From the IMG/VR virus record IMGVR_UViG_3300024255_000066, positions 1-39,276 of that record: a DNA stretch of 39,276 nucleotides; one strand, written 5' to 3'. A program made the translations under genes and the position numbers. Within the stretch, counting starts at the first letter, position 1, and each line of letters begins with the position of its first letter. Of this stretch, positions 27,249 to 35,325 are shown piece by piece. The notes beneath the pieces were generated by a model. It was given only the letters and a program-made list of their open reading frames with translations. It was not told the origin of the DNA and searched no databases. The stretch is from a virus.

Positions 27249-28853
27249 ATGACTGAAGCACGCAAGACCGTAGTTACGCTATGGAAAGGAGTAGACGGCG
27301 TTCGTTTCCTGGAAGAGATGGCGGCCACAAGTGGGGCGGACTTCATTCCCAATCATGCCGTTGAGGTTTACAACGAGAAGCCTCATTCCATTTCCAACTT
27401 TGACTTCGTCATGACATTGGAGGAGGCTAAGCTTGTACGGAGAGACCCTCGAGTCAGGGATGTGCGCTGGGGTTCCAAGAAAGAGCTGGGCATCTTTGCA
27501 AAGCCAGACACCATAGATGATATAAGGAATTACGACCGCACGTCATATGTCAGCAACCCTTTGTACACCAACTGGGGGCTAATAGCCTGCAGTAAAGATC
27601 AGCCATACTCCAAGACCAATGCATTCGAAGCCCGCCTTGATGACCGCTTCAATTACACGTTGACAGGTAGAGACGTTGATGTGGTTATTAGTGACGACGG
27701 CATCCAAGTTGCTCATCCGGAATTCTCGTATGCCGATCAGCCTGGGGTTAGCCGAGTGGAACAAATTGACTGGATCGCTGCCTCCGGGATGACCGAGTAT
27801 GGACCGCAAGATCCATCCTATTACATTTCAAATACAGAAGGGCATGGCACTCATGTTGCTAGCATCGTAGCGGGCAATCTTTACGGCTGGGCCAAGGAAG
27901 CAAGTCTCTACTCCATGGCTGTTATCAGTCTCAATGGCAATGCTCCGGCAAGTTGGATGTATGGCCCAACTGATTCCTTTAACCTGATACGTGGTTTCCA
28001 TCAGAACAAAACAAATGGCCGGCCTACGATCGTCAATGCTTCTTGGACTTTTTTCTCTAGATGGGACTGGGATACTGGATGGTTCAGGGGAGAATATCTG
28101 GACAACTATTCGAATCAATACCCTGCAGTCGACCCATCTCCTGAGCGGGCTATGCGCGATTTTGGACATCCTATCAGGGTGACTTCTGCTGACTCTGATA
28201 TCGAAGATCTTATCGCGGCTGGGGTAATCGTAGTGTCTTCTGCTGGGAATAACTACACTTACATTGACGAGGTAGGAGGTCAGGACTGGATGAACCGCCG
28301 AGACGAGAGATCCGGCTTTAACACTCGTTACTATTGCCGAGGCGGAACTCCTGGAAACACTGTAGGGGTAATTACTGTCGGCAACATTGATAGCGATTTG
28401 CTGACACTCTCTGGCGGAAGCGAGGTTGACAAGATGCAGTTCGCTAGCTCTCGAGGCCCTGGTGTTGATATATGGGCACCCGGCACTAATATCCAGGGAG
28501 CTATATCAAAGCCCAACGGGTTTAACCCACAACAGGTAAACCCTCAACCTTATCCAGGGTACCCAGCGTTCGAATCATGCAAGCTCACAGGAACTAGCTT
28601 CGCTGCACCTCAGGTAGCAGGAGTTTTAGCACAGCACTGTCAGCTAAATCCTGACATCAATTCCTTCGAGGCAAAACAGTGGATTATTGATAACGCTGAA
28701 GTCGACAGGATCTACGACGACACCAGCGGCCCAAGTGAGGATAATTTTGCGAACGATTATGCGTTAAACGGATCTCCGAATCGTTTTCTAAGAAATCCAT
28801 ACGTAAGTCCAAATGTGGTTTCTTTTAGCGGAGATGTCTCGTTTCAAAAATAA
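27249..28853 (+). CDS. Subtilisin-family (S8) serine protease, virion-associated
   Basis: 534 residues. The S8 signatures are complete: Asp149 in VVISDDGIQVAHPEF, His199 in EGHGTHVASIVAG, oxyanion-hole Asn334 in VVSSAGNNY, and Ser450 in TGTSFAAPQVAG. Residues 1-75 resemble an I9-type propeptide (start K-T-V-V-T-L-W-K, then N-F-D-F-V-M-T-L-E-E-A, D-P-R-V-R-D-V-R-W), which would fold the enzyme and be removed by self-cleavage. There is no secretion signal, so it acts in the infected cell or in the virion. AGGAGA lies 6-11 bases upstream of ATG, one of the few strong ribosome sites here, and sits inside the 3' end of the preceding fibre gene; no upstream motif is present. That coupling points to a role with the fibres: maturation cleavage or attack on host surface proteins. 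The enzyme family is firm; the target is inference. Confidence 0.93.
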   Translation: MTEARKTVVTLWKGVDGVRFLEEMAATSGADFIPNHAVEVYNEKPHSISNFDFVMTLEEAKLVRRDPRVRDVRWGSKKELGIFAKPDTIDDIRNYDRTSYVSNPLYTNWGLIACSKDQPYSKTNAFEARLDDRFNYTLTGRDVDVVISDDGIQVAHPEFSYADQPGVSRVEQIDWIAASGMTEYGPQDPSYYISNTEGHGTHVASIVAGNLYGWAKEASLYSMAVISLNGNAPASWMYGPTDSFNLIRGFHQNKTNGRPTIVNASWTFFSRWDWDTGWFRGEYLDNYSNQYPAVDPSPERAMRDFGHPIRVTSADSDIEDLIAAGVIVVSSAGNNYTYIDEVGGQDWMNRRDERSGFNTRYYCRGGTPGNTVGVITVGNIDSDLLTLSGGSEVDKMQFASSRGPGVDIWAPGTNIQGAISKPNGFNPQQVNPQPYPGYPAFESCKLTGTSFAAPQVAGVLAQHCQLNPDINSFEAKQWIIDNAEVDRIYDDTSGPSEDNFANDYALNGSPNRFLRNPYVSPNVVSFSGDVSFQK

Positions 28854-28863
28854 GAGGGACTTG

Positions 28864-28872
28864 GGTATCCTA
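28864..28872 (+). promoter_or_regulatory. Consensus motif GGTATCCTA
   Basis: Perfect copy in the 44-base gap after the protease gene, 34 bases before the ATG at 28898. Confidence 0.5.
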
Positions 28873-28897
28873 GCTGGAACTTAACGCTTCTAGTCTC

Positions 28898-31800
28898 ATG
28901 CCAGTTCCAAGCCCAAGGAGCAAGTTGCTGCCAGCCCGTGGTAATTACTCGGACTTGGCTGCCAACGTATCCGAGCTCCTCGATGGTGAAATTTGTTACG
29001 CCATTGATCAAGATCAGTATTACCAGAAAGAAGGTACGAACCTTGTTTCAGTTGGTGCCACCAAAGCTCAAGGCATCTTAGCCGAAACCGCCGTTCAGGA
29101 AGCTCCTTCGAACGGTAACGAGTACGTGCGTAAAAACGGCGCATGGGCGGTAGCAACGACCGGAGACGGTGGCGGCGGCGTCGCTGGTGTTTCCAGTATC
29201 ATTGCAGGCACCGGTATTAGCGTTGACCAGTCCACTGGCGATGTAACGATTACAGCCGACGGCAATCAGGTAGACGTCGCTCTTGACGATCTTACCGACG
29301 TTGACTTGACTGTTGCCGCTACAGATGGACAAGTCCTTACTTACGACAACGCAACCTCAAAGTTTACAGCTCAGACACCTCAGGCCGGTAGCAGCACAGA
29401 AAGTCTTGATGACTTGACTGATGTCGACCTGACAACTCCAGCTGCGATTGGCGATGTGCTTATGCACGACGGTAGCCAGTTCGTTGCTTTTGCAGCGGAT
29501 CAGATCGCAAGCTCAGTTGGCGCCCAGCCTCGCACAACGTTTGCCCTCACCGCAAACGGCACGCAGTCCTACTTGTTCGCAGGTCCTGGTTTTGTAGCTC
29601 CTACACCTAACCCGACGATTACTCTGCAGCGCGGTCAGACTTACGTCTTCTCCAACTCAACAGGTTCTCATCCCTTCGAGATCCAAGACAACGAGCTTGG
29701 CGCTCCTTACGACTCCGGTGTCACCAACAACAACACTGTTGGCGATGTGATCTTTGTCGTCCCCATGGACGCACCAGACACCCTCAAGTATGCGTGCACG
29801 GTGCACTCCGGCATGACTGGACTTATCAATGTCCTTTCAGCCGCTGGGGAAGCAGGTCCTACTCCAGACGTGACATTGGACGACTTGTCCGACGTTGATC
29901 TGACTGTCGCCGCTACTGAGGGTCAGGCGCTGATCTGGTCAGATTTAAGCGGTAGCTGGATTGCCGGCGATGTAGAGGCAGGCGACGGTGGCGGTGGTGC
30001 TACGGTCTACGGTCCTTTCACTCCTCTCTCTTTCCATACTTTTGACAGCAGCTCCGATCCTGCTGCAGCCTCGACCGATCTTCAGGATTGGCCCGGTCCT
30101 GTAGCCACTGATCTTAATAAAGTTGGCCTTGGCGCTTGTGACGGTCGTCCAACAAGCGATGGCTGCGAAGTTCGTGGTGACTTCGGAACCGATATCCTGA
30201 CTGGCAATGCATTCTCGGTTGCCTTCTGGTATATGCATACTGGCGCCACTACTGGCGGTGTCGGACACTACATTGTCGGTTGCACCAAGGCAGGCGTTAA
30301 CACTCCTAGCGGCCTAGTCATTAAGGTCCTGACTAACACCTTCAACTTGCCTCAGGAGCTTGAAGATGCAGGCATCGGCGAGTACAGCTTGTGCATGTGC
30401 AGCGGAACAGGTCAAACCGGCGCTCTTACCGGTGCTCCTAACCTTAGTGCCTTTGACGGCAACTGGCACCATTACATCTTCTCCCATGATGGCAGCGGTG
30501 TCTACAAGACTCACGTAGATGGCGTAGAAGTACACAGCAACGACAAGACTCTTCCAGAAGACTTTACTGACGCTGGCGTCTACGGCAGCCACGACGGTGA
30601 GTTCACTCTTATGGGTTGCCGCGATGATTCCTGTCGCAACTTTGGCATCCTCGACAACTTCGCTGTTTACGATGCTGACATCACAGACGGCAAGGCCACG
30701 CTTCCTGCCGCCGCCTTACTCGTACCAGTAAGTACTGACTTCCAGTTCGAGGCAACACCTCCCCTGGGATCGACTACTGATCTGACTGACTTCAGCGCTA
30801 CTGCTGCAACAGCTGGCCAGGTACCTGTCTCCGACGGAACTCTCTACGTTCCTACAACTTTAGGCCTTAATGCCCTTAGCGATGTTGACCTGACTGTCGC
30901 AGCCGCCGACGGAGAAGTTCTTTCTTTCGATGCCGCTAGCGGTTCCTGGAAAGCAGGTGCAGTTGCTTCTGGTGGTGGTGGTGCTACTCCAGACAGCGAG
31001 ATCACTACGACGCCGGCCGACATCCTGGTCGCTCATGACTTCCAAGAGCAAGGCGCTGGTGCTAACCACATCAACATGCCAAACTTCGCAGGACCCGGAA
31101 GCCCGGACTACCCTTACTACTCTGGTAACAACTACCTTGCCTTCAGTGAAAGTTCTACCGTTAGCACTATTGACGGTACATGGGCTGCAACCGTGGATCA
31201 AGGTCTTAGCATTACGTTTGACTTTAACTGGGCATCTGGTAACGGTCCAGACGAGGCCATCATCTTTGCTATCGGTTCTGCCGCTGGTGGAGACGGTTCA
31301 ACCACAGGTTTCTCGGTCCGCTTCCAAGCTGATCCTGCTTACTCGTCTGTTGCAGGTGACAACTTCTCCACTGGTCCTGATCAGAAAGGTATTATCTATC
31401 TTGCTGATAACGAGCAGACAGAAAAGTACCTTGTCGGAACCAAGGTCGGAATGGCAGATCCATCTATTGGCGACAACGTATGGAGACAGATCACCTTTAT
31501 CATCCACGAAGACGGAAACGGCGCACAGACTGGTCAGTTCTCCTGCTACGTAGACGGAGTCCTGGTTGATACGTTTGACCGGTCAGTGGCTGATAGCCAA
31601 GGCGCTATTGGCGGTGTGGTTACTGGTGGTGCTTCTAATGACACTTACTACTTCGGTGGTCTTAGAGGAGCTACTAACAACTTCGCTCACAGCCTCGACA
31701 ACCTGCTCGTTGTCAGCAAGGCAGTCTATCCATACCTGACTCCTGCTATTGACATCATCGACACTGGTCATCGCAATGCAACCTACGACAACCAATACAA

Positions 31801-32188
31801 CTACGTCATTAATGGTGAGGACATCACCGCAGGCCGGACCTATACTGCTTGGAGTGGCACTGCTCCTCTGCAGTCTCTGTCTAACGTCAGAACCGGTGAT
31901 AACGCTCTTCCTGGTTATGGCCTCAGGTATAACGCAACTAACCGAGAGTACACCAACCAGTCTTTGGTTAGTATCCGGACGACCAGTAGCAGCGAGTACG
32001 CTCAGACTCCGTTCTCAGCCGAAGACTCAGTCTTTGACGTGGATAACAAAGGCGACATCATCGCTGACACTTTCAACAACATCCTGTACCTCTATGTTGG
32101 CACGTACAACACAGACAATGGTAGCGGTGGTTGGGTCGCGATAAACTTTGATCCAGCTGACGGCTACGGCGGTGGCCCTCCTGCCTAA
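28898..32188 (+). CDS. Fibre-like protein with a cupredoxin-like domain retaining copper ligands and two LamG-like domains
   Basis: 1096 residues. Anchor at 1-53 (L-L-P-A-R-G-N...L-D-G-E-I-C-Y-A-I-D...Y-Y-Q-K-E). Four close LDDLTDVDLTVAATDGQVL-type repeats at about 129, 170, 327 and 657. Residues about 214-315 are a cupredoxin-like domain with P-T-I-T-L-Q-R-G-Q-T-Y-V-F, His258 (SHPFEI), Cys300, His303 and Met306 (YACTVHSGM), the ligand set of a type I copper site with amicyanin-like C-x2-H-x2-M spacing. LamG-like domains lie at about 375-605 (F-S-V-A-F-W-Y-M, N-W-H-H-Y-I-F-S-H-D-G) and 705-945. The C-terminal part has L-Y-L-Y-V-G. Codons strongly favour C-ending forms, as in the capsid gene, and a strong terminator follows, both suggesting high expression. 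Metal binding is inferred, not shown. Confidence 0.8.
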   Translation: MPVPSPRSKLLPARGNYSDLAANVSELLDGEICYAIDQDQYYQKEGTNLVSVGATKAQGILAETAVQEAPSNGNEYVRKNGAWAVATTGDGGGGVAGVSSIIAGTGISVDQSTGDVTITADGNQVDVALDDLTDVDLTVAATDGQVLTYDNATSKFTAQTPQAGSSTESLDDLTDVDLTTPAAIGDVLMHDGSQFVAFAADQIASSVGAQPRTTFALTANGTQSYLFAGPGFVAPTPNPTITLQRGQTYVFSNSTGSHPFEIQDNELGAPYDSGVTNNNTVGDVIFVVPMDAPDTLKYACTVHSGMTGLINVLSAAGEAGPTPDVTLDDLSDVDLTVAATEGQALIWSDLSGSWIAGDVEAGDGGGGATVYGPFTPLSFHTFDSSSDPAAASTDLQDWPGPVATDLNKVGLGACDGRPTSDGCEVRGDFGTDILTGNAFSVAFWYMHTGATTGGVGHYIVGCTKAGVNTPSGLVIKVLTNTFNLPQELEDAGIGEYSLCMCSGTGQTGALTGAPNLSAFDGNWHHYIFSHDGSGVYKTHVDGVEVHSNDKTLPEDFTDAGVYGSHDGEFTLMGCRDDSCRNFGILDNFAVYDADITDGKATLPAAALLVPVSTDFQFEATPPLGSTTDLTDFSATAATAGQVPVSDGTLYVPTTLGLNALSDVDLTVAAADGEVLSFDAASGSWKAGAVASGGGGATPDSEITTTPADILVAHDFQEQGAGANHINMPNFAGPGSPDYPYYSGNNYLAFSESSTVSTIDGTWAATVDQGLSITFDFNWASGNGPDEAIIFAIGSAAGGDGSTTGFSVRFQADPAYSSVAGDNFSTGPDQKGIIYLADNEQTEKYLVGTKVGMADPSIGDNVWRQITFIIHEDGNGAQTGQFSCYVDGVLVDTFDRSVADSQGAIGGVVTGGASNDTYYFGGLRGATNNFAHSLDNLLVVSKAVYPYLTPAIDIIDTGHRNATYDNQYNYVINGEDITAGRTYTAWSGTAPLQSLSNVRTGDNALPGYGLRYNATNREYTNQSLVSIRTTSSSEYAQTPFSAEDSVFDVDNKGDIIADTFNNILYLYVGTYNTDNGSGGWVAINFDPADGYGGGPPA

Positions 32189-32205
32189 TCTGCAGGCAAA
32201 TAGCG

Positions 32206-32229
32206 GCCCCTCTTCTGAGGGGCTTTTTT
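32206..32229 (+). terminator. Rho-independent terminator
   Basis: Perfect 7-base stem GCCCCTC/GAGGGGC with loop TTCT, followed by six T. It ends the transcript of the cupredoxin fibre gene; a GGTACCCTA motif for the next gene starts 11 bases later. Confidence 0.92.
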
Positions 32230-32239
32230 AATGGCAGTG

Positions 32240-32248
32240 GGTACCCTA
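32240..32248 (+). promoter_or_regulatory. GGTATCCTA-like motif (GGTACCCTA)
   Basis: 29 bases before the ATG at 32269. It overlaps an upstream in-frame ATG at 32248, which argues that 32248 is not the start used. Confidence 0.5.
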
Positions 32249-32268
32249 TGCCAGATTCAAGCGCCTTC

Positions 32269-33924
32269 ATGTCTGCACCGTCGAACCGCATACCTGTTAG
32301 ACCGGCAAGAGGCACGCGGCAGATCCTGGGTATTGATATTGATAAATTGCAGGAAGGCGAAATTGTCTTTGCACGCGACGAAGATTCTCTGTACGTTAAA
32401 GACAATGGCGTCCTTGTGAACGTCGGGTCAGGCTCAGGCATTAGTGATCAGATTGTTAGTGCGAAGCTTACTTGGAGCGTTTTGTTGTCCAACAACAACC
32501 TGTACACATTCTCGGGTCCCGGTCTGGACGATACCTTTGAACTCCCTACGATCTACCTAATTCGTGGACAGAAGTATAAGTTTGTGCACGCTCTGTCGAC
32601 TGATACATTTCAGATCACGACAACCAATGGCACACCCTACAATGTTGGAGTGCTTGGCAACCCGGCCTTCGAGAGCTCGATTGAATGGGAGGTTTCGATG
32701 CAGGCGCCTCAGAACCTTCGCTACAGCTCAACAACAAACAGCACAGTCAACCAGGGCAAGTTCATTGTCATCTCTGACACGTTTACCTTGGCCATCGAGG
32801 ACTTGGATAACGTCAACTCAACCGATGCTGTAGATGGCGATGTTCTTGTTTGGTCAGAAAGCCAGCAGGAATGGAAGCCCGCTCAGGTGACCACTGGTGG
32901 CACCACGAACCTTTCTGGATTGACCGACGTAGATACGACTGGCGTTATCCAGGATGACGTGCTGAAGTACAACGGTACGTTCTGGGTTGCATCGCCGGAA
33001 GCAACTGATCCAGGTACGGCTGGACGCAAGTCAACTGTTGCAGTTGATGATACCCGTTCGGGCCAGATGCTAGGAACAGAGTTCATCTTAAACGGAACTG
33101 TTAACTGGACAGACCTTGGCTTTGATATCATCGGTGGAGCTTCCGGGGCAGGTGTCAATGAATGGATATCTTCGGACCGGATTACATGGCTGGATAACTG
33201 GTCACCTCTTGGTCGATCTGATTCGGCGCCAGACAACGAGTACTTTAACTTTGACGGTTCAGGACGACTGATTTCTTTCACAAACTCGCCACGGAACCAT
33301 GTTCCTGTTTCGTCGACCAAGAAGCTCTCGGTGCCTCAGAATAATGCATTGTGCTATGTTGCTTTCCTGAATGCATCTCAGACCTTCATACATCAAGCCG
33401 GCCAACAGAGCATAACCATTGATGGCATTCCATGGGTGGTCATTCGGATCGAGTACCGAAAGTTTGACACCTACCTGGCGATGGAGTACTGGATGAGTCC
33501 TGATGGCCATCTTAAGATGCTCTACGGCCGCCCTCAGAATGGCTTCACCATTGACGCTGGTCCTAACGGGAACGGTCTGGTCTTTGCTTCTAGGTCCGAT
33601 GACGCGACCCTTGGCGACGCAAACTTTGTGCTACCTGGCTTGACGTCAGCTGGAGACTATAGCATTGAGTTCTGGTATAACGGCAGTGGCTATAATCTTG
33701 ACGACCTGGCGAACGTAGCTGACTCTAGTACCGATCCGCCAAGGCAGAACTTTCCCCTTGTATGGGACAACGGATCATGGAGGCCAGGCAGTATCGTTAG
33801 GGACGGAGCTCAGGCCTCAACTTCAGGTGGTGACCTTGGAATCTTTGCTGTCGATGCAACGTACCTTTACGTCTGTGTTGCCAACAATCAGTGGAAAAGA
33901 ATCCCTTTGGAATCCTTCGTTTGA
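32269..33924 (+). CDS. Fibre-like protein with anchor, ligand-less cupredoxin-like domain and LxDLxDVD repeats
   Basis: 551 residues from ATG 32269; an in-frame ATG at 32248 is rejected because it overlaps the motif and because alignment with paralogues begins at MSAPSNR (compare MPTPTNR in the gene at 22899). Anchor 1-53 (R-I-P-V-R-P-A-R-G...L-Q-E-G-E-I-V-F-A-R-D...L-Y-V-K). Residues about 70-170 are cupredoxin-like (Y-T-F-S-G-P-G, I-Y-L-I-R-G-Q-K-Y-K-F, L-R-Y-S-S) but lack His, Cys and Met ligands. LxDLxDV repeats at 177, 218 and 478. Residues about 255-440 match the beta domain of the 22899 product (I-E-Y-R-K-F...M-E-Y-W-M-S-P-D-G). The end has Y-L-Y-V-C-V-A-N-N-Q-W-K-R, a common phage fibre terminus. 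Confidence 0.78.
   Translation: MSAPSNRIPVRPARGTRQILGIDIDKLQEGEIVFARDEDSLYVKDNGVLVNVGSGSGISDQIVSAKLTWSVLLSNNNLYTFSGPGLDDTFELPTIYLIRGQKYKFVHALSTDTFQITTTNGTPYNVGVLGNPAFESSIEWEVSMQAPQNLRYSSTTNSTVNQGKFIVISDTFTLAIEDLDNVNSTDAVDGDVLVWSESQQEWKPAQVTTGGTTNLSGLTDVDTTGVIQDDVLKYNGTFWVASPEATDPGTAGRKSTVAVDDTRSGQMLGTEFILNGTVNWTDLGFDIIGGASGAGVNEWISSDRITWLDNWSPLGRSDSAPDNEYFNFDGSGRLISFTNSPRNHVPVSSTKKLSVPQNNALCYVAFLNASQTFIHQAGQQSITIDGIPWVVIRIEYRKFDTYLAMEYWMSPDGHLKMLYGRPQNGFTIDAGPNGNGLVFASRSDDATLGDANFVLPGLTSAGDYSIEFWYNGSGYNLDDLANVADSSTDPPRQNFPLVWDNGSWRPGSIVRDGAQASTSGGDLGIFAVDATYLYVCVANNQWKRIPLESFV
33909..33917 (+). promoter_or_regulatory. GGTATCCTA-like motif (GGAATCCTT)
   Basis: Within the last codons of the upstream fibre gene, 30 bases before the ATG at 33939. 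Last base is T instead of A. Confidence 0.35.
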
Positions 33925-33938
33925 TTGCATCTTAAGAA

Positions 33939-34322
33939 ATGGCTGACACCAAAGATCTGTACATGGAACAGTTCCGTTCTGCCGGCAAGCTTCCGACGGG
34001 TCCTATCTCCCCTTGGCCTCAGGGAAGGGACATCAGAACGATCGATCAGTTCGAAGGCAAAGGAGGCAAGCAGAATGCCAACAAGGTCAAGGCCAGCGCC
34101 TTTGAACAACTGAAGGGCTTAGGGAGAACTGCAGCTCAAGCAGCTCGAGAAGGTAAGACGACTCCAGAGATTCGAGCAGAGAGACTAGAGACATGCTGGT
34201 CGTGCCAGCACTTTATCAAAGACTCTAGTCGCTGTGGGTTATGTGGATGTTTCATGAAAGCCAAGACATGGGTTGCAGGAAATCCCAACAAGCTATGTCC
34301 CGCTCAAAAGTGGAATAGGTAA
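33939..34322 (+). CDS. Small Cys-rich, probably zinc-binding protein
   Basis: 127 residues. The basic, probably flexible N-terminal two thirds precede a C-terminal Cys module at about 84-124: E-T-C-W-S-C-Q-H-F, then S-R-C-G-L-C-G-C-F-M-K-A-K-T-W, then L-C-P-A-Q-K-W. The C-x2-C...C-x2-C-x-C...C spacing fits a zinc ribbon. I have seen similar short modules ending in CP-x2-KW in marine phages, but I cannot name a characterised function. It sits between the fibre cluster and the scaffold gene and shares the motif-driven start style. No strong Shine-Dalgarno. It might be a head-related or regulatory factor; that is open. Confidence 0.75.
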   Translation: MADTKDLYMEQFRSAGKLPTGPISPWPQGRDIRTIDQFEGKGGKQNANKVKASAFEQLKGLGRTAAQAAREGKTTPEIRAERLETCWSCQHFIKDSSRCGLCGCFMKAKTWVAGNPNKLCPAQKWNR

Positions 34323-34326
34323 TATA
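34318..34326 (+). promoter_or_regulatory. GGTATCCTA-like motif (GGTAATATA)
   Basis: Spans the upstream TAA stop and lies 32 bases before the ATG at 34350. The same 9-mer occurs at 36278-36286 in the leader of the gene at 36352. Confidence 0.4.
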
Positions 34327-34349
34327 CGTCGTAACTTTCGTCCGGCGAG

Positions 34350-35114
34350 ATGCCGGTCTTACATATGTCCGAAGAAAACCTCAATGTGCCTGCAGAGAAT
34401 GTAGTGCCTGAGACTTCTGCTCCTGTGCCAACTCCCGCTGCCAGTGGTGGTGAGATGATGCCACGTTCGGAGGCCGAGAACCTTCTCAAAGCCCTAAAGG
34501 CTGAGCGTGAAGCACGCAAGCAATATGAGCGCGACCTGAAGGAAACCAAGGGTCAGCTTGAGAAGTTTGCAGAGATCAATCCAGACGAGTATCGCTCGCT
34601 TCAAGAGGAAGCTGCAGAGGCCGCTCGTCTTCAGTCCCAGTGGGGCGAAGTCCGTGATGCCATGGAGAGTAAGTACTCTACTCAGGCTCAAGATGCTATC
34701 GCTCGTGCCGAGGTTGCAGACAAGGCGCTCAAGGCCTATAAGAAGCGGTACGCCTTGGAGAAGGTGTTTAATTCAGCTGGTGGTCGCATTGACGCTACCG
34801 GTGGTACATCCTTCTTCGATATGCTGGCCGATCGAGTAGGTTCGTCTTTCCGTCAAGAGCCTGATGGTTCCTTGACTGTTATCGACCAAGCAGGCGATCC
34901 TGTTATGGACAAGGAGACTGGTCTTCGCATTACCCCAGACGAGCACATGGCAAGCTTTAAGCGTGACCCCGTGTTTGGAACTTTCTTCCAGGGAGTCAAG
35001 GGTGGTGGTGCCGGTATCGGCTTTGGAGGAACCGATGCCAACGGTGCTACTGTTGAGGATCTGACTAGTCTATCTCGCGAAGAGATGTTCCAACGTGCCT
35101 TTGGCGCAGGTTGA
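34350..35114 (+). CDS. Capsid scaffolding protein
   Basis: 254 residues. An acidic, Pro/Ala-rich N-terminus is followed by a charged helical coiled coil (about 40-135: E-N-L-L-K-A-L-K-A-E-R-E-A-R-K-Q-Y-E and onward, rich in Glu, Lys, Gln). Then comes a mixed region with D-G-S-L-T-V-I-D and a Gly-rich stretch (G-G-G-A-G-I-G-F-G-G), ending in a short helix. This layout and the position immediately upstream of the major capsid gene are typical of phage scaffolds, which guide procapsid assembly and then leave. No protease motif is seen. An alternative ATG at 34365 (MSEENLNVP) looks natural, but the motif spacing favours 34350. A terminator follows 25 bases after the stop. Confidence 0.75.
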   Translation: MPVLHMSEENLNVPAENVVPETSAPVPTPAASGGEMMPRSEAENLLKALKAEREARKQYERDLKETKGQLEKFAEINPDEYRSLQEEAAEAARLQSQWGEVRDAMESKYSTQAQDAIARAEVADKALKAYKKRYALEKVFNSAGGRIDATGGTSFFDMLADRVGSSFRQEPDGSLTVIDQAGDPVMDKETGLRITPDEHMASFKRDPVFGTFFQGVKGGGAGIGFGGTDANGATVEDLTSLSREEMFQRAFGAG

Positions 35115-35139
35115 CAATAGTGTAAGACCGAATCACCCT

Positions 35140-35159
35140 GGGGCTGCGGCCCCTTTTTT
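35140..35159 (+). terminator. Rho-independent terminator after the scaffold gene
   Basis: Stem GGGGC/GCCCC with loop TGCG, then six T. It separates scaffold from capsid transcription, or sets their ratio by partial read-through. Confidence 0.88.
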
Positions 35160-35172
35160 AATGTTTAGAAAT

Positions 35173-35325
35173 GGCATCCTTTAAGATAGGTATCATATCT
35201 ATAGATCACCCAAACGGGATACTTCGTGATGAAGTTGAACTGACGGGTGTCGAGCTGAAGGAAGCGCGATGCTTTTCTAGGCAACATACCCAATCTAGTC
35301 CAACTTCACTAAGGATTTATTAATC
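35173..35325 (+). promoter_or_regulatory. Capsid gene leader with two motif copies
   Basis: The 166 bases between the terminator and the capsid ATG hold GGCATCCTT at 35173-35181 and GGTATCATA at 35189-35197. Both lie more than 120 bases from the start, so the capsid transcript probably has a long leader, unlike the other genes. AAGGA at 35311-35315, ten bases before the ATG, is a usable ribosome site. A 50-codon frame (35171-35323) also crosses it; see the rejected list. Confidence 0.4.

Noticed and set aside
32248-32268. Longer start for the 551-residue fibre gene
   Set aside because: The ATG overlaps the promoter-like motif, follows the terminator by only 18 bases, and adds seven residues not shared with paralogues.
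35171-35323. Small 50-codon frame (MASFKIGII...) between the scaffold terminator and the capsid start
   Set aside because: No ribosome site, a promoter-like motif lies inside its first codons, and no recognisable similarity. It may be a leader peptide; I treat the region as an untranslated leader.
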